64,000 nucleotides of DNA from Warburgia ugandensis (Eukaryota > Streptophyta > Magnoliopsida > Canellales > Canellaceae), in the NCBI GenBank assembly GCA_035236585.1, contig CP141128.1, positions 38,608,684-38,672,683 of the forward strand, in the 5' to 3' direction. Below, one piece after another: positions 50,901-63,000 of the stretch (position 1 is its first letter; every line of letters begins with the position of its first letter). The notes under the pieces are model-generated. The model did not search any database. It was not told the origin of the DNA and saw nothing but the letters and a program-made list of their open reading frames with translations. A program made the translations under genes and the position numbers.

Positions 50901-51775
50901 ATTGAAGGCAATCAAGGGTAGACATGGGAACCACTTATAATGTGAGAAGCAACCTTTATAGCAGCTTCATCTATGAATATTTGGGCATTACAACCCATCT
51001 AATGCATCAAATTTAGAGGATGTATAGTCCTTTATAAATGCATTCCACTCATCTTGGTCAATCACCATGATCACCCACGTTTTGTGAAATAGATTTTCAT
51101 CAAATCCTTTAGAAATTGGTCAGGATCAATCCTTAAAAAGTTTTTAAACAATTAAAAATACTAATTGATACTAATTAGATTCAAAACTACTTTTTCAAGC
51201 ACAGATGCATAAACTAAAACTCCACTAATATTAAAATAATAATTAAGTCATAGAACCAATAGGATTGGCTGGTTGCAGCATGAACATACTAAGTTCTATT
51301 ATAAATCTAAAGTCTCATAATGCCAAATTAGCTATAGCTCCTTTAATGCTAAAATTAATAAAAATAAATTAATCTTTAGTCTTCATACATTGATAATTTA
51401 GATCTTATAGGTTTGCAGCACTCCAAGCCCAAAGTTACTCTTCATGCACTTGACATGTATGGTGGTTGGGCAAGTAATTTGAATTACTTCGTAGGAAGTA
51501 AAAAACTAGCTAAAATAGCAAAATCTATGTAGTGCATTTTGGAAACTTCATATGCTTGATAGTTATCAAATATCCTACTATAAGAAATAGTTGCATGTCA
51601 ATCACATTCATATATCCATTGAAATATATCTATCAATGATCAGTAGTGCATAAGTAGCCCTATCACATTCACACATATCAATTATCTATCTAACTTTAAA
51701 ATAATTTAAATAAACCAATTACTCATATTAATTCAATTGTCTATGTTAGATCAATCATATAGAAAGGATCCATAT
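47923..51775 (-). mobile_element. CACTA element copy B inserted in Z; transposase-associated and Ulp1 remnants
   Basis: The left terminus CACTACTAAGCAAAATAC at 47923 interrupts the gag tail of Z and aligns with copy A. Subterminal CTTTAAAA and GACTTTAAAAGT words follow. On the minus strand, from right to left: DEWNAFIKDYTSSKFDAL (about 51000-51055), similar to the conserved segment of plant En/Spm proteins (Transposase_24 type); NIVTIGQVVANHVPWP (50164-50211), like the segment that precedes the peptidase part in the same proteins; a segment at 49790-49900; and QQFDGVCGYFKLRYMR (about 48895-48975), the Ulp1 end. The right end is uncertain: CAGTAGTG at 51641-51648 could be the terminus, or the LTR at 51776 may have cut it. 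Confidence 0.6.
48799..49014 (-). pseudogene. Ulp1 (C48)-like peptidase fragment of CACTA copy B
   Basis: This 71-codon frame contains CLRQQFDGVCGYFKLRYMRT, matching the conserved Q...CGYF-x-x-x-YMR end of the Ulp1-like domain of plant CACTA proteins. It is the counterpart of the frame at 38863-39108. Only the end of the domain is open, so it is a remnant and not an active protease. Confidence 0.55.
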
Positions 51776-53838
51776 TGATAAGTATTCAATTCTGTATAAA
51801 AGATACCCAATTAGTAGCCCATGTCTTATAAAATATAGAGTTATTTGTAGGGTTTTTCCAAAAATTTGTAACACATGCATTTCTAATCTAATAATTTAAA
51901 AGTTTGTTATTTTGTAGGTTCAAAATATAATTCAGAGTAAGTATGGGAATTGTCATAATATTCTAAGATTTAATTAGGGTTTTACTTTTTTTGAAGGAAG
52001 TGAGAAGATGATCCTACAGCCAATATTGCGCTTTGCAGAGCTTTTTGCACATCGAGCTACATGGTTAGCTCATAGGGGGTGTAGGGGCCAGCATGGGCCA
52101 ACCTAGGGGTGTGGGGTTGGAGCCCTTACAAGAAATTGGAAGAAAGAAAAGGTGATTAAAATGATCCATGCCAAAAAGTCATGCATTTCTTCCACTTTAC
52201 ATGATAATTGGAGCCCTATATGTGGTTTCCTAGTCCAACTAAGGAAACCAAGCTACTCAAGCCTTGAAGCCACCAAGGAATGAGCCATCAAAGGGAGCCA
52301 TCAGGTCAAGTTGGACTGCCACATGGAGCCACATGATCAGAGCATTCAAGCAACTTTCCTCTATTAAAAGTGTGATTTTTAAGGGATTTTGAGAGAGAAT
52401 TGTAAAAGGTAAATTGTAAAAGTGTTATGATTGGCTGTCCAATTCAAGTTAGTAGTTTTCTTACTATGGTTTGGTTTTTATTTCTTCAGTTTCACTTATT
52501 TTGGTTTCTTGTTTAATATCCTTCTTTCCATCTAGCTTCTCCTATCTTCTTTGCAACCATTCCATTAGTTTCTTTGCTTATTCCTTCAAAATTCAAGATA
52601 TTTCTTCTTTGGTAGTGCAACCAAGAGAAGAAATAACTTTCAACCTTAACTTTTCTCACTAGAAAATCACATTTTTCACCTTATTCCCACCTTAGTGTTA
52701 GGTCCACTTTGCTTAGTTAGTTCACCCATTTAGCCATATTTTCTCTTCAATTCCTATTTGGGTTTTCTTTGCATGTCATCATACTTTTGTTTTGAGATTA
52801 TATTGCATTGTTGGTGTTGTTTAGATAGGATTTTATGCTAAGGAACTAGGCACAATGTCTAGCTTTTGAACATGTATCATGCACTCGATTTTGGGTGCAG
52901 TTTGATGTTGATTTAATGAAATTCATTGAGGTTTCTTATTATGGAAAGATTCTTTTATCAAATTACTTTAGATTTGGGTTCTTTCCTTGTATAAAAGTAG
53001 GGGTTTCAATTTCTTTCTTATTCTTGAATTGTTTGGTGTTCTTAAGTAGTTGAAATCTAGAAATTTTCTCTCTTTGAATTTTGTGCTTTATTTCCAGCCA
53101 TCTAAAATCCTTATTTGCTTAAATCCTTAGAAATCCATTTATCTTTTTAGGTTATTTTTTTAGTTCTTAGCTTAGGTTACATGTTTTGTTGCATTAAAAG
53201 AGTTAAATCTTGTCACTTTAGTACCCATGAACCATGCGGACAGTCCATGGATCATGTGCATCATACATATGGTGATTCACCTTTGATTCTTGCTTTATTT
53301 ACTTGTTTCATTTAGTTTTTGTACTAGTTTACTCATTGGCTACTTCTTAGATTATGTTTGGATAGTTTCCTTTTTTATTTTTGCAAAGTTTCACCTTTAG
53401 GAACTTTTAGGATTTAGAAAATGTTAAAATTAGAAAGTCTCTTTAATTGTATTTTCTATTCACATGCATGTAGCCAATTTCTTGTTAAAATTAGTTAGAT
53501 CTCATTGGTTGTTTTTGGATGTTAATTTAGTATTATAAAATTTCCTAATTTGAATTTTAGTAAGTTTTACTTTTAGTAAGTTTTATGTTAGGTAAGTGTT
53601 AATTGAGGAAAGTTTCTCATTTGATGTTGTCTAATTTGGCATTAGTTTCTTTAGTTGCTTGCATGTTAGTTAGGGAAGTTTCCATTCTACTTGCGTAGCT
53701 TTATTTTTAGAAAGTTTCTTTAATTTTAGATTCTGATTCCATGCATGTTTCCTTCTTAGTTGTTTTAAATTCCTAGTTTAATCACATCTCTATCCCTTTC
53801 GCTGAAGTTAATTGATATAAAAAGAATCCAATCCAGCT
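51776..53838 (+). mobile_element. Plus-strand LTR fragment of the X/Y family
   Basis: It begins TGATAAGTATTCAATTCTGT, the 5' end of the X/Y LTRs, but on the plus strand. It then follows their order in reverse complement: ACACATGCATTTCTAAT near 51872, TTTCCTAGTCCAACTAAGG near 52226, and CACATCTCTATCCCTTTCG with CTGAAGTTAATTGA near 53783-53815. Similarity stops at about 53838, roughly 100 bp before the LTR end seen in relatives, so the 3' end is missing. No interior follows. The 63-codon frame at 52471-52662 is LTR sequence. Confidence 0.7.
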
Positions 53839-53969
53839 ATGCACACAATAAAATTCCAAGTTCCTAACAATGTTTGTCAATAGGTACCAAACTAGCTACC
53901 CCATCTACATGGGATATGCAGATCAATCCTATCCTAGAGTACTCCCATGTGATAGTACTCTTGTCAAAT
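53839..53969. other. Short unassigned stretch
   Basis: Sequence between the LTR fragment and the Tekay-type element. Together with 63001 onward it represents the locus before that element inserted. No gene is seen. Confidence 0.5.
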
Positions 53970-53974
53970 GTGTC
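53970..53974. repeat. Target-site duplication, left copy (GTGTC)
   Basis: GTGTC directly before the left LTR; the identical copy is at 62996-63000 directly after the right LTR. Removing the element restores a continuous AAATGTGTCTATCATAAA. Confidence 0.85.
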
Positions 53975-56747
53975 TATGACGACCCGGGTTTTCTCATGCA
54001 TTTTTAAATGCAACATCTAATTCCTAAGGCAGGATGCATCCCTATTTGAAAACCGTCTTATGAAAACCCATGCAATGCAGTGGAAAATCTTTTGTTTTAA
54101 ACTCATTTTGAAAACCCCGAGTGTCATTTGCTTTCACAACAACCAAAGTAGTTTTTGAAAAACTTTAGAAATCATAATTGTTTTTCCCCAGGTCCATCCA
54201 GTCACAGCACACAGCCCAACTGTAAATAAATACAAATACATGTCCAAAGGGTAGAGAGTTTACTCACATGTATAGTTGTCTCCTTTGTTTATTCACTTGC
54301 TCGTAGCACTAACATCTCCTGAGGTGTCTTCTATTTGTAAGTGGAACTATCCTGAAAAATGTTAAGGATAGGGTGAGTATATACTATACTCAGTAGGAGT
54401 CTATCACTACTAGTTTTGCAATGCATGCTATGTTTAAAATCATATGCTCTTAAAAATATGTGTATGTTCGATCAATCATGTTCAATATCGATATTAAAAA
54501 CAACCTTCAAACTGAAATACTGACGACTTAAAGAATAGCATAATCCAAGTCGAAAGTATCATATATCATAAACATAATGATATGCATACGATGCTCCACT
54601 GAATCCAACTCATGGATATCTGGTATGGTGACCAACCTCATGTCATGCCATATGCAATGCAAGTAAATCATCAAACCATAGGGTCCAACTATGCCCATGA
54701 CTTCGCCACCGTGTGGTCCCCGAGTACCTGAGGACACAGCGTCATAGCCTCCACGGGGCATATGACACATCGACCCAGTGCCGTCACACCAGTGGTAGCC
54801 CCCTGTACCACATGCAGTTGACGTAGGGACATGCCCTTTTTGGGTGTGGTACCCATCCACCTAATAGTGGTAGAGGCTGGAGGCTAACCCAAACCTCTCG
54901 GCATAGCACCCACGAGCTTATCAGCCCAAATCATATCCGATCAAACAAGCGAAAACCCCTTTTTCAAAACCTGTCATCTTTGGGTCCCTCACAACTGCTT
55001 GAACCTCACAACTGCCTACCCAACGTCTTTTAGGCACTCCAGCGTCTTTTGGTAACCCTCAAGGACATGCAATCTTTTAAAAACTCAATGCTCACAAATC
55101 CTGCAATATATGCATTTGTTTGCAAAACATATCTATGCATAATGTATATGCAATTATTTGCAAAACATATCTATGCCAAAACATATCTATGCATAAAGCA
55201 TTTATCATATGTATGCTAAATTAAGTCATGCTAAACAAGTTATATAACTTATACTTAAAACATTCATAAAACAATCATGGCTCTTTTAAAAAGTCTAGTA
55301 GCGATAGAGCACCTACCTCAAAGTCTCCTGGAGTCGCGTCCTTTATCACTTCAACCCATCCTTGGGTCTCATTTATAAACTCCTGGGTATGAATGGATAC
55401 AAGGAGTCATTATTAATTTCAATCCATTTAGTCATTAGATTGCTAGCTCTGCCTATTGGGTCCAAGGTCCTTGCCTAATTCATTGCCTGGCTAGATCCTA
55501 TGGTGTGGATCTACTTTCCAATAGTTAGACTCTGTAATTTATCCTCTAATCCTAATTTTTAAAGTCTCACTGAGTCTGCGTGTCCCAGTTCCCAGGACAC
55601 TTGTGCATCTTGGTTGGACCGCGACCGCCTCACGTGCGTGCGTGCTTAAAGGTTGTGCCAGGGACCGCATTTTGCACTCGCACATGCATGCTCAAGTGAC
55701 ATGCTATGACGCGCATCATCGCACGGACGCACCTTGTAACATGGTGTGTCTCAGCTCCCAGGGCACCCCGTGCATCCTGGTCGAGCCAGGACCCGTGCCC
55801 TATGTCGCGTGCGCACCCGAGGGCACACCTGGGACAGTGTACGCACTGTCGTACACTTAGACCCCGTCCCAGGGACCCAGTCCCAGGTGCACGTACAGCA
55901 TGGCGTCCCTAGGACGTCATGTTCATGCACAGCCAGTTAGAACCGGTCTTAGGGTGTTTTTGGGCCATGAACCTGGCAGGAAATGGTTGGGGAAGGACCA
56001 AATCTGGCGTGGATCTGGCCTGGGGAAAGCAAAATAAAGAGGGAGTAGAGAAAATCGGCTTACCTGGGTCGCCCGGGGACACCCATCGCCGGTGGTGGAA
56101 CCCCGTTTCATTCCAAACCTCCTGCTCGCCGGAAAACTTGAAGAAAGGGGAAAAACCCTATTACTAGACCGGAAAGGAGAAAGGGCATGGAGAAAAATGG
56201 CAATGGCCGACCTGACTTGGGCCTGGCCGTTGCTGAAAAATACAGAAAGATGGGTTTCCAGTTTTTGCCAGAAACCCCAGTCTCAAACGATTGGAAAAAT
56301 GCGATTTGAAGAGGGGGGAAGATGGGGTTTTTATAGAGGAGTGAAAGGAGGTGCCCCTCAATGGCAGTGCGGCCATTTTCCCTGGTGTATTCTAGAGAAA
56401 TCGAGAAAAACTGGTTTCTAGAGGGGTCTAGAGGTTGAAGACGACAAGGGGTGCCGTTATCAAAACAGCCCCCTGCGTTTTTCGTCCTATTTCGTTTTAA
56501 ACATTTTTCTGTTTAATTTCCAGAAATACCCCTATCTTTAAATGGCTGTAACTTCTTCATACGAACTCCGTTTTGGGTGATTTTTTAGGCGTTGGATTCC
56601 ATTTTTTGAGTAGAATCTAATGGTACTAAGTTTCCTCAAAAATTCCTTCATTTACTATTTTAAATAAAGTGAAACATTTAACTCAGTTTATTTCCTATAG
56701 ACTGTCCAATTTTCGTTAAAAATAGTGTAAATTGCTCGGGCATTACA
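53975..56747 (-). mobile_element. 3' LTR of the Tekay-type element
   Basis: At 2773 bp, it is nearly collinear with 60305-62995. It contains two GC-rich blocks (about 54690-54920 and 55570-56420) in otherwise AT-rich DNA, and a minus-strand TATAAAAA box at 56328-56335. Frames such as 56164-56376 (-) have counterparts in the other LTR because the LTRs are recent copies, not because a protein is preserved. Confidence 0.85.
56328..56335 (-). promoter_or_regulatory. TATA box of the left Tekay-type LTR
   Basis: TATAAAAA on the minus strand in CTCTATAAAAACCCC; identical context at 62586-62593. Confidence 0.5.
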
Positions 56748-59700
56748 TATTTACCCCGTTAAAAGAATTTCGTCCTCTAAATTTCATAAATTATCATCTT
56801 CAAGGTATTTTGTCTTTTGGATAACTTCTTGGTGAATGCATCCCCCCCTTAGGAATCAAATCTAGGCTTAGCCTCAATTTATCATTTCTATTGTTCCTTC
56901 TATAAGGCCTTACCCATAAGGGCTGCTTTCGCTGTGTACTCTGATGCATACTCCTATACGTGCCAGTTTAACAATACCAGTTTCTAGCTGTAATTCATCT
57001 ATCTCAAAATTTTTAGATGCCTATACTTTTCTCATCGTGTATAGGATAGTCTTCTCGTAGGATCATGCTTCTTTATTCATGTATAAATTACTCCATACTT
57101 CTTTCAAGATCATCTTATTTCTCATAGTCCTTTTTGAATATCATAGGATGATCCCTTTTTCTTCTTGTCTTTCATCTAGTGATCTCTTCATCATCCACAT
57201 CTCCTTCTAATGGTCATTAGTAAGAGTCCAAAAATTACCTTCTTTCTATTGTATCCAACTTTGCTTCTTATCTTTTATATTTGTCCCCAAGATACTTCAA
57301 TAACTGACATGGTATCATGTGCTCTACAGCCAAACCCTTGTTTATCTTCGAATTTCAACTACCTGTTATTTTCCATGTGTGACTTGATTCCTCAACCAAA
57401 GTTATATTCAAAATAAAATCATGAAGGCCAATTAATACCATTTTCCATCGAGGACCTTATTATATATTGAAAGTAAAATGTGCTAACTCTATATCCAGTT
57501 TCATAATTATTGAATTCATTAAACGCTTTCCTCTGTGAGGATTTTATCCAAACTCATGTTAAATGTTAATGGTCGATTCATCATCACGGGTCACATGTTC
57601 TCGTCTAGAAGCCTATCTCACTATTCACATTAATTTGCCATTAGGATTTTCAATAATGTTCCTATACAAAGAAAAAAGTCTCTTATTCATAACCAAGTAC
57701 CCTTACTAGGTCATAGTTGAATCCTTTGTCATCATCCTCTTTGCCCTTTCTTTGCTTGATGGTTTTCTTCATAACCTTTCAATCCAAAAGTTCTATACTC
57801 AATCCGGTAGGGTTAGTTCTTAGGAAATTCCTTCAATTGATTTTTCGTACTTGGTATGTGCACATAACAACTATCTTTTTGTCTAAAGGTCACGTAACAT
57901 CGAATCTTACCTTATAATGTGCTGGCCACCTTAACTTTCTCCTTCCATTCCCTATATCAATATGTTGTTCAATCTTGTATCAAGGCTTTATCGTCAACCA
58001 TGTAGTCTGTATTGTCAGGAGGTATCCTCATAAGTAGTGATTTTTCTCAAATCCTCAAATTTTATCCTTCAAGTGCCTCCTCATACTTAGCTTATAATAG
58101 CAGTTCTCATTCAATAGCTACTACATCAAGTTATGCTGAAGCTGTTAAATCATCAAATTTGAAAAACACTCAGGTAAGCATAGAACATTCTCTTAGACAT
58201 AGGAAGACTTTATTTGATTACTTGTTGATCTCTTTCCAGATATATCCTTATCAGAAGCTCAAGGGTCGCTAAGGTGATTGGTACTTATCTACCTTTCTTT
58301 TCAATCCAAGTCATCAGCATCTTTCAGACCCAAAGTAATTTCTATGGTTTGTCATGGTATCTATTCGGGTTTGGAAAAGTCTGTCTCATTGGTGGAGATT
58401 GCTCCTTATTTTTGCTTCTGTCTCAGTTGTTACTATATTTATTGTACTTATAGCTCCTATCTTAGTTGTAACTGTCCTCATTAACTGACCTTATACCCTC
58501 AAATGACTTAGTCTAACAAGTAACTTCTTTTAGGTAAAACTCATGTCTGAATACTCATAATATCCCTCTGAGTATATAACTTTGACTACTAACTCATAGA
58601 TACTAACATACTTGATTAATTAGGGTGGGACACCTTTATTTAGTCAACAGTACTCTAAAGGTAATGACTAAATAATGGTCTTAAGATTTCTGATCTTCTA
58701 ATCCATGACAGTAAGACCTCAATTTGATCCTTGATCACACCCGAGTTGCGAAAAAACAAATGGACTAGTCGTTGTCCTATCTTGTTTTCTTTTTCAATAG
58801 AACTTTATGTACCCATGTAGTGGCAAGGTGGATATCACCAAGTTTTCCTTTTTATGGACTATATCCATTGGTGCTCCTTATAAGCTAATGGATCCGATTC
58901 TAATTGCAATAATTGATATAGACATCAAACCATTTATAGCATGTAATTTCTAGTTGGTCACCATTCCTCTTTGGAATTTTTTGTGCAGCATAATGTCCTT
59001 TTATTCAATGCTCTATTCGAAGTCTTAAAACCCCATATGCTTTCTCTCTTTTATACTCTTTTACAATAAGATCACCAACTCATCTATCATCACACCTTCG
59101 CATTTGTTTGATCTACCTTCCTATGGGATTCAAGATGATAGAATTCCATGTATCTCCATAAGGTCATGATCTTCTTCTTTTGAATATTCAATATTTTATT
59201 GAATACTTATAGTTATCTCTTTCTCTCTTTTCTTCAAAATCCTCATTTAGTCTACCTGGATCAATGTCTCTATATGTTTTGTTGCATATAATCGATACTG
59301 CATCTACTCCCTTACTTAACATATATGATTAAACTGAATGCTTCCTTAGAAATTCTAAACTGTCTTGAGATTGTTGAAATCCTCAATTGCCTATAGCCTC
59401 AATAAAATTCATACAACGTCTTAATAATGGTATTGATGTTTTGATCATGCTATACTTTTCTTACAAGTTCATGTTAGGATCTATCTATTATTCACAGATC
59501 TATCATCCCCAATATTATTGTCAATATCTTTTAGTAACACTGTCGAATATAGTTCCCTATCATATTCGTGTTATATTTCTCATAATATGTCACTTGTATA
59601 CATCTTCTGATTTGCTCCATAATACTCAAGTAGTTATTATTCGATATCACTTCACTTTTCATGAGACTCCAATTAAGGTACCCAAAATTAAGCTAAGTCT

Positions 59701-60304
59701 TTCAGGATCTATTCCTTTGTAATCTAGTACGAGTCATAGTCATCTCCTAATATTATCTTGCATTCTTATCCCTCTTAGATTATCATCAAAAAAATTTTAA
59801 AGTCTTTCTTTTACATCTCTTATCATACTCATATCATATCCCTTGTAATAGTGCACTCATATTTTGGTATTCTTTATGATGGTAAGATAGCCATCTAGGT
59901 TCTTCAATTTTCTCATTTTCTCATCTTTGATGAGATTACTTTATTGCAGGTCAGAACTAACTACCAATAAGTTCACTAACATCCTCATTCAGTATTCTCA
60001 TAATATGATCCATATATGAGTTTTTATACTTGCACCACACAACAATCCGTAATCCTTAAGTCATCTTAGACTAGATTTTGGATAAGGTTGCACTATCCTT
60101 TGCCTAATTATTTGTTAAACCAAGCTGTGTTTCACCTATTTATTTATGGTGAACTACCTTGTGCATTAATATTGTAATCCTCAAATAGAAGTAGTCATCC
60201 CTACTACTCCTATTCATACTACTTCCTGATTTTCTCTATTGTCTATGACCCTTGGACATGCTGGACTGGCTATGAAATGATAAAACCTGGGCCTTAATAC
60301 CAAC
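56748..60304 (-). mobile_element. Interior of the Tekay-type element
   Basis: This 3.6-kb stretch is AT-rich, with short frames on both strands and none recognisable as gag, protease, reverse transcriptase, RNase H, integrase or chromodomain. Its two ends carry the primer site (60286-60303) and the polypurine-type region (about 56748-56775) expected for minus-strand orientation. The plus-strand frames of 66-111 codons (57210-59722) are antisense to the element and have no known motif. Confidence 0.6.
60286..60303 (-). other. Primer-binding site (initiator-Met tRNA type)
   Basis: On the minus strand TTGGTATTAAGGCCCAGG begins one base inside the right LTR. It matches the plant initiator-Met primer site at 10 of the first 13 informative positions and shows that the right LTR is the 5' LTR. 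Confidence 0.75.
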
Positions 60305-62995
60305 TATGACGACCCGGGTTTTCTCATGCATTTTTAAATGCAATATCTAATTCCTAAGGCGGGATGCATCCCTATTTGAAAACCATCTTATGAAAACCTA
60401 TGCAATGCAGCGGAAAATCTTTTGTTTTAAACTCATTTTGAAAACCCCGAGTGTTATTTGCTTTCACAACAACCAAAGTAGTTTTTGAAAAACTTTAGAA
60501 ATCATAATTGTTTTTCCCCAGGTCTATCCAGTGACAGCACACAGCCCAACGTAAATAAATACAAATACATGTCCAAAGGGTAGAGAGTTTACTCACATGT
60601 ATAGTTGTCTCCTTTGTTTATTCACTTGCTCGTAGCACTAACATCTCCTAAGCTGTCTTCTATTTGTAAGTGGAACTATCTTGAAAAATGTTAAGGATAG
60701 GGTGAGTATATACTATACTCAGTAGGAGTCTATCACTACTAGTTTTGCAATGCATGCTATGTTTAAAATCATATGCTCTTAAAAATATGTGTATGTTCGA
60801 TCAATCATGTTCAATATCGATATTAAAAACCACCGTCAAACTGAAATACTGACAAATTAAAGAATAGCATAATCCAAGTCAAAAGTATCATATATCATAA
60901 ACATAATGGTATGCATACGATGCTCCACTGAATCCAACTCATGGATATCTGGTATGGTCGACCAACCTCGTGTCATGCCATATGCAATTCAAGTAAATCA
61001 TCAAACCATAGGGTCCAACTATGCCCATGACCTCGCCGCCGTGTGGTCCCCGGATACCTGAGGACACAACGTCATAGCCTCCATGGGGCATATGACACAT
61101 CGACCCAGTGCCGTGACACCAGTGGTAGCCCCCTGTACCACATGCAGTCGACGTAGGGACATGCCCTTTTTGGGTGTGGTACCCATCCACCTAATAGTGG
61201 TAGAGGCTGGAGGCCAACCCAAACCTCTCGGCATAGCACCCACGAGCTTATCAACCCAAATCATATCCGATCAAACAATCGAAAACCCCTTTTTCAAAAC
61301 CTGTCCTCTTTAGGTCCCTCACAACTGCCTACCCAGCACCTTTTAGGCACTCCAGCGTCTTTTGGTAACCCTCAAGGATATGCAATCTTTCAAAAACTCA
61401 ATGCTCACAAATCATGCAATATATGCATTTGTTTGCAAAATATATCTATGCATAATGTATATGCAATTATTTGCAAAACATATCTATGCATAAAGCATTT
61501 ATCATATGTATGCTAAATTAAGTCATGCTAAACAAGTTATATAACTTATACTTAAAACATGCATAAAACAATCATGGCTCTTTTAAAAAGTCTAGTAGCG
61601 ATAGAGCACCTTCCTGAAAGTCTCCTGGAGTTGCGTCCTTTATCACTTCAACCCATCCTTGGGTCTCATTTATAAACTCCTGGGTATGAATGGATACAAG
61701 GAGTCCTTATCAATTTCGATCCATTTAGTCATTAGATCACTAGCTCTGCCTATTGGGTCCAAGGTCCTTGCCTAATTCATTGCCAAGCTAGATCCTATGG
61801 TGTGGATCCTAATTTTTAAAGTCTCATTGAGTCTTCGTGTCCCAGTTCCCAGGACACTCGTGCATCTTGGTTGGACCGCGACCGCCTCACGTGCGTGCGT
61901 GCTTAAAGGTCGTGCCTGGGACCGCGTTTTGCTCTCGCACATGCATGCTCAAGTGACGCAATATGACGTGTATCATCGCACGGACGCACCTTGTAACATG
62001 GTGTGTCTTAGCTCCCAGGGCACCCCGTGCATCTTGGTCGAGCCAGGACCTATGCCCTATGTCACGTGTGTAGCCAAGGGCCGCACCTGGGACCATGTAC
62101 GCACTATCGTACACCTGGAACTTGTCCCAGGGACTCAGTCCCAAGTGTACGTACAGCATGGCGTCCCTAGGACGTCGTGTTCGTGCACAGCCGGCTAGAA
62201 CCGGTCTTAGGGCGTTTTTCGGCCATGAACCTGGCTGGAAATGGTTGGGGAAGGACCAGATCCGGCGTGGATCTGGCCTGGGGAAAGCAAAACGGAGTGG
62301 AAGTGGAGATAATCAGCTTACCTGGGTCGGTTGGGGACGCCCATCGCCGGTGGTGGAACCCCATTTCATTCCAAACCTCTTGCTCGCTGAAAAACTTGAA
62401 GAAAGGGGAAAAACCCTATTGCCAGGCTAGAAAGGAGAAAAGGCATGGAGAAAAATGACAATGGCCAACCTGACTTGGGCCTGACCGTTGCCGAAAAATG
62501 TAGAAAGATGGGTTTACAATTTTTGCCAGAAACCTCAGTCTCAAATGATTGGAAAAACACGATTTGAAGAGGGGGGAAGATGGGGTTTTTATAGAGGAGT
62601 GAAAGGCAGTGCCCCTCAATGACGATGCCGCCATTTCCCCTGGTGTATTCTAGAGAAATCGGGAAAAACTGGTTTCTGGAGGGGTCTAGAGGTTGAAGAC
62701 GACAGGGGGTGCCGTTATCAAAACGGCCCCCTGCGTTTTTGGTTTTAAACATTTTTCTGTTTAATTTCCAAAAATACCCCTATCTTTAAATGGTTGTAAC
62801 TTCTTCATACGAACTCCGTTTTGGGTGATTTATGAGGTGTTGGATTCCATTTTTCGAGTAGAATCTAATAGTACTAAGTTTCCTCACAAATTCCTTCATT
62901 TTATATTTTAAATAAAGTAAAACTTTTAACTCAGTTTATTTCCTATAGATTGTCCAATTTTCATTAAAAATAGTGTAAATTGCTCGGGCATTACA
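60305..62995 (-). mobile_element. 5' LTR of the Tekay-type element
   Basis: At 2691 bp, the minus-strand start is TGTAATGCCCGAGC at 62995 and the end is CCCGGGTCGTCATA at 60305. The 128-codon frame at 62366-62752 and others in the GC-rich part are not proteins I know and lack an equally long counterpart in the left LTR. Confidence 0.85.
62586..62593 (-). promoter_or_regulatory. TATA box of the right (5') Tekay-type LTR
   Basis: TATAAAAA on the minus strand. As it lies in the 5' LTR it would be the promoter that drives the element. Confidence 0.5.
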
Positions 62996-63000
62996 GTGTC

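Larger units (their letters stand above)
53975..62995 (-). mobile_element. Two-LTR Del/Tekay-type element on the minus strand with short interior
   Basis: The LTRs are 53975-56747 and 60305-62995, and the interior is 56748-60304. Exact 5-bp target duplications GTGTC lie at 53970-53974 and 62996-63000. On the minus strand the LTR starts TGTAATGCCCGAGC. Next to the right LTR the primer site reads TGGTATTAAGGCC, 10 of 13 bases as in the initiator-Met site TGGTATCAGAGCC. Next to the left LTR, GAGGACGAAATTC and a polypurine-type stretch precede the LTR, typical of Del/Tekay. Over about 360 bp compared by eye the LTRs differ at about 3 percent, mostly transitions, which suggests an age of one to a few million years at common plant rates. 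The interior is only 3.6 kb, against about 5-7 kb in autonomous relatives, and no gag or pol domain is recognisable, so it is non-autonomous or heavily reduced. Confidence 0.85.

Noticed and set aside
55603-56421. Cluster of frames in the left Tekay-type LTR that resembles a gene
   Set aside because: Similar frames at 61797-62458 exist because the LTRs are recent copies. Frames overlap on both strands and show no domain.
57210-59722. Plus-strand frames in the interior of the Tekay-type element
   Set aside because: They are antisense to the element, short and without motifs. Primer site and polypurine region show that the element reads on the minus strand.
60286-60303. Part of an initiator-Met tRNA gene
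   Set aside because: Only the stretch complementary to the tRNA 3' end is present, directly beside an LTR. It is a primer-binding site.
62366-62752. 128-codon minus-strand frame downstream of the Tekay-type promoter
   Set aside because: The other LTR has no equally long counterpart and no domain is visible. It is LTR sequence and not a gene.
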